A stretch of 64,000 nt of DNA from Candidatus Marimicrobium litorale (GCF_026262645.1 NZ_SHNO01000001.1:3038001-3102000), one strand, 5' to 3'. Positions 1 to 9,195 are shown, counted from the first letter of the stretch. Notes: generated from the sequence alone by a model not told the origin. Translations and numbers: made by a program.

Positions 1-1
1 G

Positions 2-274
2 CCTGTAAGCGGCTTTCACTATACAAAGGGACAGCCCAGGGTTTTTGAGCGTACCGACCTGGAACAACCTGTGAAACGTCAGTTCTGTCCGGATTGTGGC
101 ACCTCTCTTGCCAGTTTACCCCCCGCGCTTGCCGACATTATTGTACTTAAGGTGGGCACACTGGACGACCCTGCCAGTTACGGGACACCGGATATTGCCA
201 TGTACTGCATTGAGAAGCAGGATTTTCACTACCTTCCCGAAAATATGCCCCAGTTTGATCGTTTTCCTGGCTGA
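2..274 (+). CDS. GFA/CENP-V family protein (partial, 5' end outside window)
   Basis: The reading frame is open from the left edge of the window, so the N-terminus is missing; about 90 residues are visible. The motif CPDCGTSL followed by a short beta-rich tail with conserved Asp/Pro positions is the second zinc-binding half of the GFA (glutathione-dependent formaldehyde-activating enzyme-like) fold. Members bind zinc through Cys residues; most are not true formaldehyde enzymes, so the substrate is unknown. It ends 15 bases before the next gene on the same strand, and the two are probably co-transcribed. Confidence 0.8.
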   Translation, partial: PVSGFHYTKGQPRVFERTDLEQPVKRQFCPDCGTSLASLPPALADIIVLKVGTLDDPASYGTPDIAMYCIEKQDFHYLPENMPQFDRFPG

Positions 275-289
275 GCGAGGTACGTCGAC

Positions 290-1057
290 GTGAGTTTTTC
301 TATCGATACAAGCTGGAGTGGAAAGGTAGCCGTGCTGACTTTCCGCGACGCTGGCCGCAACAATCGCATTTGCTGGGCTGCAGTAGATGCTCTTGGCGCG
401 ACTTTGAAAGAGTGTCGTGAAGCGGGAGCAAGGGCAGTGATACTTGCATCAGGTTTAGAAGGACACTGGCTGGAGCACGCTTGGTTGGTCGATTTGATGA
501 GCGGCGCTCAGGGTGGTGAACAAACCGGGAGTGGTGCTGGATGGTTCACCGTGCAAAAAGAGCTGACGCACGAGGATGTCGTCAGTATTGCAGCGATTGC
601 GGGCAGTGCGTCTGGTGGCGGGGCGGAGATTGCCTGGGCTTGTGATATCCGCATCGCAGAACCACAAGCCTGTTTCGCGCAGCCGGAGGTCAATATGGGC
701 CTGACCACGGGCATAGGGGGCTGCTCACGCCTTGCGCGGTTGGCAGGTCGCGCAGCGGCTCTCGACATGGTGTTGACCGGTTCTGTGGTCAGTGCCGAAC
801 GTTTGTATGATCTCGGTGCAATTACCCGACTGGTACCTCAGGGTGAGGCCCTGGATCAGGCGCTCACATTGGCTCTGCAGATGGCCGAGAAATCCGCCGA
901 CGCACTGTCAGGGCTGAAGAAAATTTTGGTTCCCGGTTGTGACCTGCCACTGGACGAAGCCCTTCGTCACGAGCAATCGGTATTTCAGTCAGTGGTGGTG
1001 ACCGAGCGGGCCCTGTCCGACATGCGCAGCGTACAATCGGGATATGACGAAACGTAG
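290..1057 (+). CDS. enoyl-CoA hydratase/isomerase (crotonase) family protein
   Basis: A 255-residue crotonase-fold protein, the usual family length, starting with GTG behind a GCGAGG ribosome site. The oxyanion-hole segment IAGSASGGGAEIAWACD lies near residues 103-119 and the PEVNMGL segment near 131-137 supplies the first catalytic Glu position. The second catalytic Glu of classical hydratases (rat E164) appears to be Asp in the stretch ALDMVLTG, so the reaction may be something other than simple hydration, for example isomerisation or hydrolysis of an acyl-CoA. It acts in the cytoplasm on CoA thioesters. It follows the GFA-type gene by 15 bases and converges on the broken P450 gene. Confidence 0.85.
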   Translation: MSFSIDTSWSGKVAVLTFRDAGRNNRICWAAVDALGATLKECREAGARAVILASGLEGHWLEHAWLVDLMSGAQGGEQTGSGAGWFTVQKELTHEDVVSIAAIAGSASGGGAEIAWACDIRIAEPQACFAQPEVNMGLTTGIGGCSRLARLAGRAAALDMVLTGSVVSAERLYDLGAITRLVPQGEALDQALTLALQMAEKSADALSGLKKILVPGCDLPLDEALRHEQSVFQSVVVTERALSDMRSVQSGYDET

Positions 1058-1066
1058 GGTATCAAT

Positions 1067-2376
1067 TCACGCCTGTACTCGTTTCTCGAACGTGATGTGC
1101 AGTCCCTTCAGGCCGCGCAGGACAATGTTCGGCCAATGGGCTAGATCAGATTGGCTAGGGTCAATTTTTATATTGTCCAGACGTGACAGCAACGCGTTGA
1201 ACGCGATCAGCATTTCCTTGCGCGCCAGCATCGCACCGGGACAAAAGTGTATGCCCTGCCCGAAGGCAATGTGATCACTCGCGTTTTTGCGCGCGATTTC
1301 GAGGTCGTTGGGATGCTCAAAAAGGGCGCGGTCTCTGTTTGCCGCGTGATAGCGTAGCATTAGGAGTGAACCTTTGGGGATTTGCACATCGTGAATCTCG
1401 TTGTTTTTTTTTGCCACACGCCACACGCCACACGCCACATGCCCGCACTGGGAGATTCCATTCGCAGAATCTCCTCTATTGCATTGGCTATTTGCTTAGG
1501 CCGGTCTTGCAGCTCTTTGAGTTGCTCCGGATTTTTTAAAAGGCTCAGCATTTCCCCTGTAATTGCCGAAGTGGTGGTTTCATTGCCCGCTACCATTAGC
1601 TGTTGTAGCAGGCTCTGGAGCTCCTCCATATCGAGTGGTCGGCGGACGCCTGTATCGGGATCAGCAATCTTTGTTGTGACAAGGTCTGTGATCATATCGT
1701 CCCGAGGATTCTCACGCCGCGTTTCGCACATGTTTGCGAAATAGTGGTGAAAGGGGACGATATTTTCTGCGTCTTCAATTTGTTCTGCAGGTGTTGCCAT
1801 CTGGCTCAGTCGACGCGCGAAGGCGTCTGACCAGCGTTTGAAGTCGCGTAAATCTGTCCTTGGCACTCCCAGTTGATCAGCGATCACTTAGACTGGCAGT
1901 GGCGTACTGAATTCGCGAATAAAATCGCATTCTCCGCGTTCGATAAAGCTGTCTATCAACTCGTGCGCCATTTCTTGCATATAATTTTCCATGGCATTGA
2001 CGCGCGCGGCGTTAAATACTTTATTGACCAGGTTGCGATAGGTTTTATGCCGCGGCGGATCGGCGGTAATCAGGGTGTCGACTGGTTGCCACGCTTTCTC
2101 GTAGATCGCAGTGACCTCTGGCGCGGGCTCTGGCCCTTTGAGCAGGTGGGTAAAGTTACTGGAGAAGGTTTTGGTGTCCTTCAATAGCTGTTTGATATCT
2201 GAATGATGGCTGACCATAAAAATATTGGTGCCGGGCAGGTTGTAGACCGGAGCCTGCGTCTGTAAGTGCTCGTAGAACTCGTAGGAGCAATTTAATATCT
2301 CTTCGTCAAAAAAATCGAAATCCGCGGGGCATTTGCTTTCTGGCATGGCTCCGCTGGCTTTTTTGGTTAGGCTCAT
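1067..2376 (-). pseudogene. cytochrome P450, disrupted by an in-frame stop and a 7-bp repeat expansion
   Basis: All pieces of a roughly 430-residue bacterial class I P450 are present: an N-terminal half beginning MSLTKKASG with a GAGAGG ribosome site, the I-helix AGNETTTSAI, the ExxR stretch EEILRM, and the haem loop FGQGIHFCPGAMLARKE. Two lesions break it. A TAA codon (bases 1888-1890) sits in frame between STPLPV and VIADQLGVP, where a Gln, Ser or Thr codon would be expected. After EEILRMESPSAGMWRV, four copies of a 7-base unit replace the two needed for the frame, adding 14 bases and shifting the C-terminal 120 residues including the haem Cys. The downstream coding is otherwise well preserved, so inactivation looks recent, or the repeat is a switch superimposed on a dead gene. 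Confidence 0.88.
1413..1440 (-). repeat. 7-bp tandem repeat, four copies, inside the P450 pseudogene
   Basis: On the coding (minus) strand the unit is GTGTGGC, present four times with the first copy reading ATGTGGC, and followed directly by a run of nine A (T9 at 1404-1412 on the plus strand). Two copies restore the conserved reading frame GMWRVAKKNNE; four copies give a +14 frameshift. Repeat and homopolymer are both prone to slipped-strand mispairing. Confidence 0.9.
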
Positions 2377-2626
2377 AGCGCACCTCTCACTGTTTCGCAT
2401 ACGCGGGGTTGCCGTTATTCAGCCCCCCTCGTGCATGGCCGGGTGGAAAAGGCCCATTGACGCTCTTAACCGGTTTCTCATACAGCAGGGGTCAAAATAG
2501 GGTGCTTCATAATAAAAAAACAGGTTTGACTGTTTTAAATGCGGCAATAGTGATCCAGATCAAGCGTTGTCCCATGCCTGACCTGCTATTTAAGAGTGGC
2601 AATGCTGCTGCCGAAACAGCATCGAA

Positions 2627-3835
2627 CTACTGGGAAACGTTCTTGTGCGCGGCTTCCCGCACCCGGTTGATGCGGGCTCTGCCGGTACTGCTGGAATCAA
2701 CCGAGACCGAAGGGAGCCTGAAGCCGGTATACAGGACCCGGCGCTCCCTGGCGGTGGGCGCCTGTGACATGTGGTGCGTGCAGCTCAGATGCACAGTGAT
2801 GTCCCCTGTCGCGGTCGGGAGGTCGATAATGGGTAGCCCCAAGTTTTCTGGTCTGGTGATGAGCGCGGGCCACATCAACGCCCGGTGAGAGCCGGCGATG
2901 ACGCGCAACTGGCCCGAGTCGGGGCCTGCCCCGGTAACAGAGATGCCTACAGTCAGGCTGCAGCACTCGTAACTGTGCCGACCAAGGCTACAGTCCTTGT
3001 GCCAGGGCAGGTCGGAAATGCCCTCGACAACGTCCAGTGGTTTGATCAGTGCCTCGATGGCGTTTCCCTCCAGCCCACAATGAGTGTGACCGGCGCCACT
3101 GACTTCACCGATGCGGAGAAATCTTGGGTCTTGCAGCAACGCCCGTGTGGCAGAGGAGTGTTTATCAAAGCTCTGCAGGCGCACCAGTCGGCGAGCGCCG
3201 TCTGCCGTGGTGGCCCACCAGCTGCTCTGATCACCCTCCGTATATCGGTCATGATATCGGTCGATATCTGCGGATATCTGCGCCATCTCGCTTTCGCTGA
3301 ATACCCCGGCCAAGTGCAGGAAGCCTGCAGTTTCCAGAAAGTGACGCATGTCTTGTGTATCGTCGAGCGGCGTAAACGATTGCTGCAAGTTCAGCGGTTC
3401 TCCCGAGGCGTCCAGGAATTCCAATGCGCCGGCAACGTGGATCGGCCTGCCGTCGACCAGAGCGCGAATAATCATCCACCAGTCCAGAAAATTGGACATG
3501 TCGCCCCGTTGAATACTCAGGCCACCACTGACGAAGAAGGTCATTGGGGTGTAAAGGTCGTTCACCAGGCCGGAGAATTCCTCGGCACTGAGCTTCACCC
3601 TGAGGCCTGTCTCACGGCCACCCCGGCAGGACTCAATCCCTGCTGCGCAGACCGCCAGTGACCACAGTGTACCCTCGCAGTCGATGGTCAGTTCGCCGGG
3701 GTTGTTCTGCGATAACCAGGGCTCGACACAGGAGGAATACCGCGACAGCAGGTCGGGGAAAAGGCCGCAAAAGAACTCCTCAGGCCCGATAGAGCGAATA
3801 TCGGTGTCGTCACGAGTGCGATAGTCCACACTCAT
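2627..3835 (-). CDS. phytanoyl-CoA dioxygenase (PhyH)-like Fe(II)/2-oxoglutarate oxygenase
   Basis: A 402-residue protein starting at MSVDYRTRD; the frame is open further upstream but that part has low-complexity, Arg/Ser-rich composition unlike coding sequence here. The N-terminal 140 residues resemble a sterol-carrier-like (SCP2-type) module only loosely. The C-terminal half is PhyH-like: WHKDCSLGRHSYECC carries the HxD iron-binding pair, GQLRVIAGSHRA is the typical loop before the distal strand, and VHLSCTHHMSQA supplies the distal His, followed by an Arg for 2-oxoglutarate. Family members hydroxylate acyl-CoAs or small metabolites in the cytoplasm. It stands alone between the P450 remnant and a divergent secreted protein; the substrate cannot be read from context. 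Confidence 0.72.
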   Translation of the reverse strand: MSVDYRTRDDTDIRSIGPEEFFCGLFPDLLSRYSSCVEPWLSQNNPGELTIDCEGTLWSLAVCAAGIESCRGGRETGLRVKLSAEEFSGLVNDLYTPMTFFVSGGLSIQRGDMSNFLDWWMIIRALVDGRPIHVAGALEFLDASGEPLNLQQSFTPLDDTQDMRHFLETAGFLHLAGVFSESEMAQISADIDRYHDRYTEGDQSSWWATTADGARRLVRLQSFDKHSSATRALLQDPRFLRIGEVSGAGHTHCGLEGNAIEALIKPLDVVEGISDLPWHKDCSLGRHSYECCSLTVGISVTGAGPDSGQLRVIAGSHRALMWPALITRPENLGLPIIDLPTATGDITVHLSCTHHMSQAPTARERRVLYTGFRLPSVSVDSSSTGRARINRVREAAHKNVSQ

Positions 3836-4023
3836 GTTAGTTGAGCGCGCCGGCTTTCTCTTGAAAGCGGCACCTATGCTGGCGTATTTTTGTTGTATAG
3901 AACGACAACGGCAGCGTTCCCTAGAAGAGCTATTGCTTACACTATGCAGGGACGATACCCTTCGAGCAACACAATACAAGGTTGGCGACCGCAGTGACAG
4001 AGGTACGCGAGGTGAGCGGAGTA

Positions 4024-4542
4024 ATGAAGCATCTGGCAATGGCGATTTTTTTGTTCTCGCTGAGTCTTCAGGCCCTTGCGCAGGTCGCTACTCAGGCTTA
4101 CACCTCGGACGGGCGCAGGGTTCTGCTGGACAGTGACGGTACCTGGGAATACTTTGACGTGGGAGCGAGTGATCCCGACAACAGCGCCGTACTGAGAGTC
4201 ACCGAAGTGTATGAAATGGACGATGCGTGCAGGGTGCAGTTTCGGCTAACTAATAATCTGGGCTACAGAATTAGCTCTCTAGTGCCGCGGCTTGCGGTGC
4301 ATAACATGGATGACATTGTCTACACCGAACGGTCGCTGTCTTACTCTGCAGTCAAGCCAACCGATTCCAAATGGAAGTCTGTCCAGTTCACCGGTTTGGG
4401 CTGCAGGGATATTTCACGGGTGGTGGTCTTCGATGCGAGTCGTTGCAAGATGGGAGAGATAGACCAGTTCAACGAAGAGAAAGGTGAATGTCTCTCTCGG
4501 ATCTATGTGGAGCCCAGCGACCTCATCAACATAATCAAGTAA
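4024..4542 (+). CDS. secreted protein of unknown function
   Basis: 172 residues, starting ATG behind GGAG in GCGGAGTA. Residues 1-20 form a signal peptide (MKHLAMAIFLFSLSLQALA, cleavage after ALA). The mature part opens with a short strand-turn motif YTSDGRRVLLDSDGTWEYF that is common at the start of small periplasmic proteins. Four Cys residues in the mature part could form disulfides. I do not recognise the family and assign no function. It ends 35 bases before the LLM oxidoreductase gene and may share its transcript. Confidence 0.75.
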   Translation: MKHLAMAIFLFSLSLQALAQVATQAYTSDGRRVLLDSDGTWEYFDVGASDPDNSAVLRVTEVYEMDDACRVQFRLTNNLGYRISSLVPRLAVHNMDDIVYTERSLSYSAVKPTDSKWKSVQFTGLGCRDISRVVVFDASRCKMGEIDQFNEEKGECLSRIYVEPSDLINIIK

Positions 4543-4577
4543 TATCGCGCACCTCTCGCGCGGGAGTATACCTTTTC

Positions 4578-5447
4578 ATGAAGTTTGTTATGTCCACCTC
4601 TTTCAGCAGCGTGGCCCATCTCACCAAGTTGGCGCCAGTTGCGGATACCCATGGCTGGCACGCCATGTCATTCTCCGATCATGTGGCAAACCCGCAGGAG
4701 ATTTCAACACCTTACCCCTATACAGAAGATGGCAGTCGCCGTTGGCCGCCCTTTACCGACTGGCCTGATCCCTGGGTGATGATTGGCGCGCTGGCCACAA
4801 TTACGGAGCGTTTGCGGTTTACCAACAATATATTTGTGCTGCCCATGCGCAACCCATTCTTGGTGGCGAAGGCAATCAGCACTGCGGCCATTGTTTCCAA
4901 TAACCGGATTACCCCAGCTATCGGTGTGGGCTGGTCGGCGGATGAATTCGCGCTGATGGATGCAGATTTCCGAACACGCGGGAAGCGCACGGATGAAATT
5001 CTTGAGATTCTTCGGCTTCTTTGGACCGGCGAGTTGGTTGAGTATCAGGGTAAGTACTATCAGTTCGACGCGCTGGAAATGAATCCAGCACCTGAGGAGT
5101 ATATCCCTATCTGGATTGGTGGCATCTCAGAACCGGCCATGCGCCGAGCAGCCCGTCTGGGTGATGGATGGGTCACCGATCTTCAACCCTCTGATGAGAT
5201 TATTGAATCGATTGACTCAATCAATCAGTGGCGACGTGAATACGGCCGAGAGAATGAGCCCTACGAAGTAATGGCGACGCCGTCAGATGCATGGGATGTT
5301 GACGGATATCGCCGCCTCGAAGACGCCGGTGTGACTCATATCCTGACGATGCCATGGCCTTTTTACCACGGCGAGACAGATGACCTCGACCAAAAAATCG
5401 ATGCTGTAAAGCGCTACTCAGACGACATTATCAGCAAGTTTGAGTAG
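4578..5447 (+). CDS. LLM-class flavin/F420-dependent oxidoreductase
   Basis: 289 residues beginning MKFVMSTSF, with GGGAG upstream. The bacterial luciferase-like (LLM) TIM barrel is recognisable from SFSDHV near residue 35, the ATITERLRFTNNIFVLPMRNP strand-loop near 75-95, GVGWSADEF, and the typical WIGG(I)SEPAMRRAARLGDGW segment near 180-200. Proteins of this group use F420 or reduced FMN; Proteobacterial members are often flavin users, but the cofactor cannot be settled from sequence by eye. Substrates are usually small organic molecules. It is followed on the opposite strand by a predicted metal-dependent hydrolase. Confidence 0.85.
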   Translation: MKFVMSTSFSSVAHLTKLAPVADTHGWHAMSFSDHVANPQEISTPYPYTEDGSRRWPPFTDWPDPWVMIGALATITERLRFTNNIFVLPMRNPFLVAKAISTAAIVSNNRITPAIGVGWSADEFALMDADFRTRGKRTDEILEILRLLWTGELVEYQGKYYQFDALEMNPAPEEYIPIWIGGISEPAMRRAARLGDGWVTDLQPSDEIIESIDSINQWRREYGRENEPYEVMATPSDAWDVDGYRRLEDAGVTHILTMPWPFYHGETDDLDQKIDAVKRYSDDIISKFE

Positions 5448-5463
5448 TGCGGCCAAGCCGATC

Positions 5464-6309
5464 TCAGGCCGTCAAAAGTTGCTGATCGTTTTCTTTCCAT
5501 GATGCCAGTAATGGCCGGGTGTCTCTGTCCCAGGGATGGAATCCGTCTTTGTAGTATTCCTTGTACGCGGGCCATACACTGCGCAATATTCCCCCGTTCC
5601 GTCCGAACAGGAATTTCCAGCCCTGTCCCCAGAGGCGCAGATTCCAGAGTTGTCCATCCCGGCGTAGCATGTGTACCACACCGGCCATGACGTCTATCAT
5701 CAGGAACAGCGTTGATTGACGCATAGCGCGCTTGCGCATTTTTTCGGTGCCACCCATGGCGCGGTAGACATCGAAAGCAACGGATTTGTGCTCCATCTCC
5801 TCAGCTGCATGCCATTGCCACAGGGCCAGCATCAGCGGGTCGGCTTCATTGCGCATGGGGTTACTTTCATCAAGAGCCGATTCCGCGAGGATAGCGGTAA
5901 TGTGCTCAAGCGATGCGGTGATGGCAAGCTGCTGCATCGGCGAAAAAAACTTCTTGCTTCGCTTGATATTGGCCTCGAGTCGGCCTTCCATCAGAGCGAG
6001 ATCATAGCCTCGCTGTTGGCAAAGGGTTTCGTTGTAGTGCTGGTGCTCTCGACGATGGAACCCTTCCTGGCCGCAGAAACCGCGTATGTCATCCGTCAGT
6101 TTTGGGTCGTCGATCCGGTCAGCAAAATGTCTGACACTGTCGATAAAAAACTTTTCTCCCAGGGGAAAAGTGATCGACATGGCGTTAAACCATGCGGTCT
6201 TGAAGGGGTGGTTATCGAACCAGTCGCCGGCCAGAGCCGGCCCGAGACTGTGTTCGCGGTTGCGCGGTTCAACCGGTACATCAGCTGGAGTATTCGATTG
6301 TCTGACCAT
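5464..6309 (-). CDS. predicted metal-dependent hydrolase (PF10118-like)
   Basis: 281 residues starting MVRQSNTPADV behind GGAGAG; the open frame runs further upstream but only this start has a ribosome site. The helical core has acidic/His motifs EGFHRREHQHYNE, SLEHITAI and AAEEMEHKS, spaced as in the family annotated as predicted metal-dependent hydrolase and resembling carboxylate-bridged di-metal four-helix proteins. The C-terminus ends in the conserved PWD and a hydrophobic stretch. Biochemical function of the family is not established. It lies 92 bases downstream of a co-directional SDR and may be in its operon. Confidence 0.78.
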   Translation of the reverse strand: MVRQSNTPADVPVEPRNREHSLGPALAGDWFDNHPFKTAWFNAMSITFPLGEKFFIDSVRHFADRIDDPKLTDDIRGFCGQEGFHRREHQHYNETLCQQRGYDLALMEGRLEANIKRSKKFFSPMQQLAITASLEHITAILAESALDESNPMRNEADPLMLALWQWHAAEEMEHKSVAFDVYRAMGGTEKMRKRAMRQSTLFLMIDVMAGVVHMLRRDGQLWNLRLWGQGWKFLFGRNGGILRSVWPAYKEYYKDGFHPWDRDTRPLLASWKENDQQLLTA

Positions 6310-6401
6310 GGTATCTCTCCTCTGCGCTAATACAGTGAGACTACTCTTCTGCCCTGAAAAATAATCAGTCTTATATGGCCAGATTGCGGTCAGTCTGCTC
6401 G

Positions 6402-7202
6402 TTAGCCCATGCCGCCCCAAGCTCGGGGCATCTGCATGTTCAAGCGCTCAAGGCCGCCGTTGACCGCCAATATTTCGCCGGTGACGTAGCTGGCAGCGGG
6501 CGTGCATAGATAGAGTGCCCCCAGGGCGATATCCTCCACCTCGCCCAATCGCGCCATGGGCGTCAGCTCCACCATGGTTTGTTCAATTTCCGGTGACAAA
6601 ACAGTGTTCAGGGCATCGGTTTTTGTTGAACCTACTGCAATAGCGTTGACCCGCAGGTAGGGGGCGAACTCCTGTGCCAGTTCCTGTGTGAGTAGGGACA
6701 GGGCGCCCTTGGCGGTGCCGTATGCGGCGAAACAAGGCGTAGGCTTGTGGCCGGCGACAGAAGATATATTGAGAATATTGCCGTCACTGCCAGAGTCCTT
6801 CATCAGTGGTGCACAGATACGCGACATTTCGAACGCGGTACTGACGTTAAAGCGGAACGCGCCCTCGAATTCTCTGGCGCTGGTTTCCAGAACAGGCTTG
6901 GGCGGAAAGCCCCCCGCGTTGTTGACCAGAATGTCGATACGGCCGAACTCTGCCATGGCGCGATCCGCGAGATTTTGCAGCTGCGCATAATCGAGCACAT
7001 CAGTAGGGACAACCAGTGCGCGCCTGCCCAAGGCTTCAATATCCCCGGCCACCCGGTTCAAATCCTCCTCTGTGCGGGCGCCGATGATGAGGTCAGCACC
7101 CGCCTCGGCAAAAGCGATCGCGATGCCTGCACCGATGCCTTTGCCTGCGCCGGTGACGATGGCGGTTTTACCATCCAGTCGAAACTTATCCATCAATGAC
7201 AT
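6402..7202 (-). CDS. short-chain dehydrogenase/reductase (SDR)
   Basis: 266 residues from MSLMDKFRLDG, with GGAGAG at a good distance; the Met five codons upstream lacks it. Classical SDR signature: TGAGKGIGAGI near residue 14-24 for NAD(P) binding, NNAG near 92, Ser in NISSVAG near 145, and the catalytic pair Y-x-x-x-K in AAYGTAKGA near 158-166. The final GEILAVNGG is the family's usual C-terminal strand. Close in style to hydroxysteroid or 3-oxoacyl reductases; the exact alcohol/ketone substrate is unknown. It is followed by the predicted metal-dependent hydrolase on the same strand. Confidence 0.9.
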   Translation of the reverse strand: MSLMDKFRLDGKTAIVTGAGKGIGAGIAIAFAEAGADLIIGARTEEDLNRVAGDIEALGRRALVVPTDVLDYAQLQNLADRAMAEFGRIDILVNNAGGFPPKPVLETSAREFEGAFRFNVSTAFEMSRICAPLMKDSGSDGNILNISSVAGHKPTPCFAAYGTAKGALSLLTQELAQEFAPYLRVNAIAVGSTKTDALNTVLSPEIEQTMVELTPMARLGEVEDIALGALYLCTPAASYVTGEILAVNGGLERLNMQMPRAWGGMG

Positions 7203-7502
7203 GTGAAATCTCTCCATTGCGTTGCGGTCGCCTGATGCCCGGATTGAGGCGCGAGGGGAATTGAAGCGAAAGACAGTGTGATATCAGTGCGTTGCTGTGG
7301 CAAGGGGGTGCGATGAAGGAAAGGCCGTGTGGGTTTAAATGCTTGGTACTCAACTGAACCTGTTTTGTAGCGTCTGCGGCTGAACCCGCCCGGGCTTTCG
7401 CAGCGGCTCTCTCGCGAATAAAGACAGTGCTACACAGTGCGCCCTGATAGGTTAAACTATGCGGCTAGAATAAAAATAGATGTCACGCTGGAGCGGAACG
7501 CC
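7203..7502. other. intergenic region between divergent genes
   Basis: About 300 bases separate the divergent SDR and carotenoid-oxygenase genes, so promoters for both should lie here. I see no gene, strong hairpin or convincing -35/-10 pair. Confidence 0.5.
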
Positions 7503-8933
7503 ATGAAACGCAGAGATTTTCTTGGATATACGGGTATGGCGGCGATGGGTGCTGCGGCTTCAACCGCACTCTCCGGCTGCTCCGAAGATGCGCCGGTGGT
7601 CAAGTTTTGGCAGGAGGGCAACTTCAGGCCCGTAACGGAGGAGGTCACCGAGACCAGCCTGAAGGTAGAGGGCTCCATTCCACCGGAGCTCTCGGGTCTC
7701 TATGTCCGTAACGGTACCAATGCGTCCTCTGGAGTGGCGGAGCATTTCTTCGGGGGAGACGGCATGATGCATGGTGTCCGGCTCGAGGCTGGCGAGGCAA
7801 AGTGGTATCGCAATCGATACGTAGATACACCGGTATATAGACAGGAAGCCGGTGGTATGGGCTCACCCAAGCCAGAAAATACAACCAGCGCGGTTTCTCT
7901 GATTTACCATGGTGGCGAGCTGATGTCCCTTGGTGAGTTTGGTTACCCCTACCTCATTAATGCGGAAGACCTTTCCACGAAAGGGTCGTTCAATTATGAG
8001 GGAAAATTGACGGGCAATATGACTGCCCACCCGAGGATTGATCCAATAACCGGAGAGCTGCTTTTTTTCGGTTATAACGTGATGGAGCCGTACCTCACGT
8101 ACATGCGTGCCGATACAAATGGCAACATGTTGCAGGTGGAGCCGATCAAATTGACCGGGCCAAGCATGGTTCACGACTTTGCAGTCACGGAAAACTATGT
8201 CGTTTTCATGGAGATGCAGGTACGATTTTCCTGGTTCTCGGCGATTGCTGGCAGTGGTCTCCCATTTAAGTGGGATGACAACGCGCCCTGCCGTTTTGGT
8301 GTTATGCCGCGCACGGGCACCAACGCAGATATAAAATGGTTTGATATCCCAAGCTGCTTTGTTTTCCACGTAATGAATTCTTTCGAGCAAGGCGACGAGG
8401 TGGTTGTCGATGCGGCGCGCTATGATCACCTGTGGGTAAAGAACTCGCACGATTTTTTCCACCCGGCGCATCTCTCGCGTTTCTCTATGAATATGAAAAC
8501 CGGTAAGGCTTCGGTGGATCGTGTTTATGGTCACCCGATGGAGTTTCCGCAGGTGAACCGCGAGTACTGGACCCGGGACTACCGCTATGGCTATAGCCTT
8601 GCCGTCGATGAAGAAAACGACGGCCCGGAAAAAGCACAGCAGGCGGAAGGTGGTATCCGCAAGTATGACCTGAAGTCAGGCGAAGTCGATGACTGGCTTC
8701 CCGGCGTGGCGCTGGAACCGGGGGAGCCTATATTTATTCCGGCGGCGGATTCCAGTACAGAGGATGGTGGTTATATCGCTAGCTATGTATATGACAAGAA
8801 CACTCAGGCCACTGCTTTTTGCCTGTTTGATGCGACCGCTATATCATCCGGTCCCATCGCAAAAGTGCATTTACCGGTGCGTGTCCCCGTAGGGTTCCAC
8901 GGCGTCTGGGTGCCCGACTCAGCCCTGGGCTGA
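7503..8933 (+). CDS. Tat-exported carotenoid-oxygenase-family lipoprotein
   Basis: 476 residues from MKRRDFLGYTG, with GGAG upstream. The N-terminus is a twin-arginine signal (RRDFLG) ending in a lipobox ALSGC with the acylated Cys at residue 26. The rest is an RPE65/carotenoid cleavage dioxygenase seven-bladed propeller: GLYVRNGTN, GGDGMMHG, and four His in the expected contexts (TAHPRIDP, MVHDFAVT, FHVMNSFE, GFHGVWVP) that would hold the catalytic Fe(II). Such enzymes split C=C bonds in carotenoids, stilbenes or lignin-derived compounds. Export by Tat is consistent with a folded, metal-loaded enzyme and points to an extracytoplasmic substrate. Monocistronic by layout. Confidence 0.87.
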   Translation: MKRRDFLGYTGMAAMGAAASTALSGCSEDAPVVKFWQEGNFRPVTEEVTETSLKVEGSIPPELSGLYVRNGTNASSGVAEHFFGGDGMMHGVRLEAGEAKWYRNRYVDTPVYRQEAGGMGSPKPENTTSAVSLIYHGGELMSLGEFGYPYLINAEDLSTKGSFNYEGKLTGNMTAHPRIDPITGELLFFGYNVMEPYLTYMRADTNGNMLQVEPIKLTGPSMVHDFAVTENYVVFMEMQVRFSWFSAIAGSGLPFKWDDNAPCRFGVMPRTGTNADIKWFDIPSCFVFHVMNSFEQGDEVVVDAARYDHLWVKNSHDFFHPAHLSRFSMNMKTGKASVDRVYGHPMEFPQVNREYWTRDYRYGYSLAVDEENDGPEKAQQAEGGIRKYDLKSGEVDDWLPGVALEPGEPIFIPAADSSTEDGGYIASYVYDKNTQATAFCLFDATAISSGPIAKVHLPVRVPVGFHGVWVPDSALG

Positions 8934-9141
8934 GCTCCTGCTTGTAATCCGGAGCAGTTTAGGCAGATGGTTACGCTCGAATTCGCATGTGCCCGATGAA
9001 AACGGCGCGCCATGATCGTATTGCCTCACGTTAAAGTGCCTTAGGCGTTGTTCGAAGCTTTTGCCAGTGTGCTCTGATTCCCCGGCTGCCTTGGATGTGC
9101 AATGCGTGTGGTGAGGCTCCGCTCTACTATGAGGAGTGACA

Positions 9142-9195
9142 ATGCCATTCACTGCCCAACGCGTTGGATTGGAAAAAAATTATGGAATCAGATAA
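9142..9195 (+). CDS. possible 17-residue leader ORF overlapping the next gene's start
   Basis: ATG at 9142 sits five bases after a perfect GAGGAG (9131-9136), the best ribosome site in the neighbourhood. The peptide MPFTAQRVGLEKNYGIR ends at TAA after overlapping the ATG (9182) of the SDR gene, which itself has no clear ribosome site. An A7 run (9173-9179) lies in the overlap; loss of one A would fuse this ORF to the SDR. Either it is a coupling leader, or the SDR truly starts at 9142 and A7 is a one-base error or mutation. Confidence 0.35.
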   Translation: MPFTAQRVGLEKNYGIR

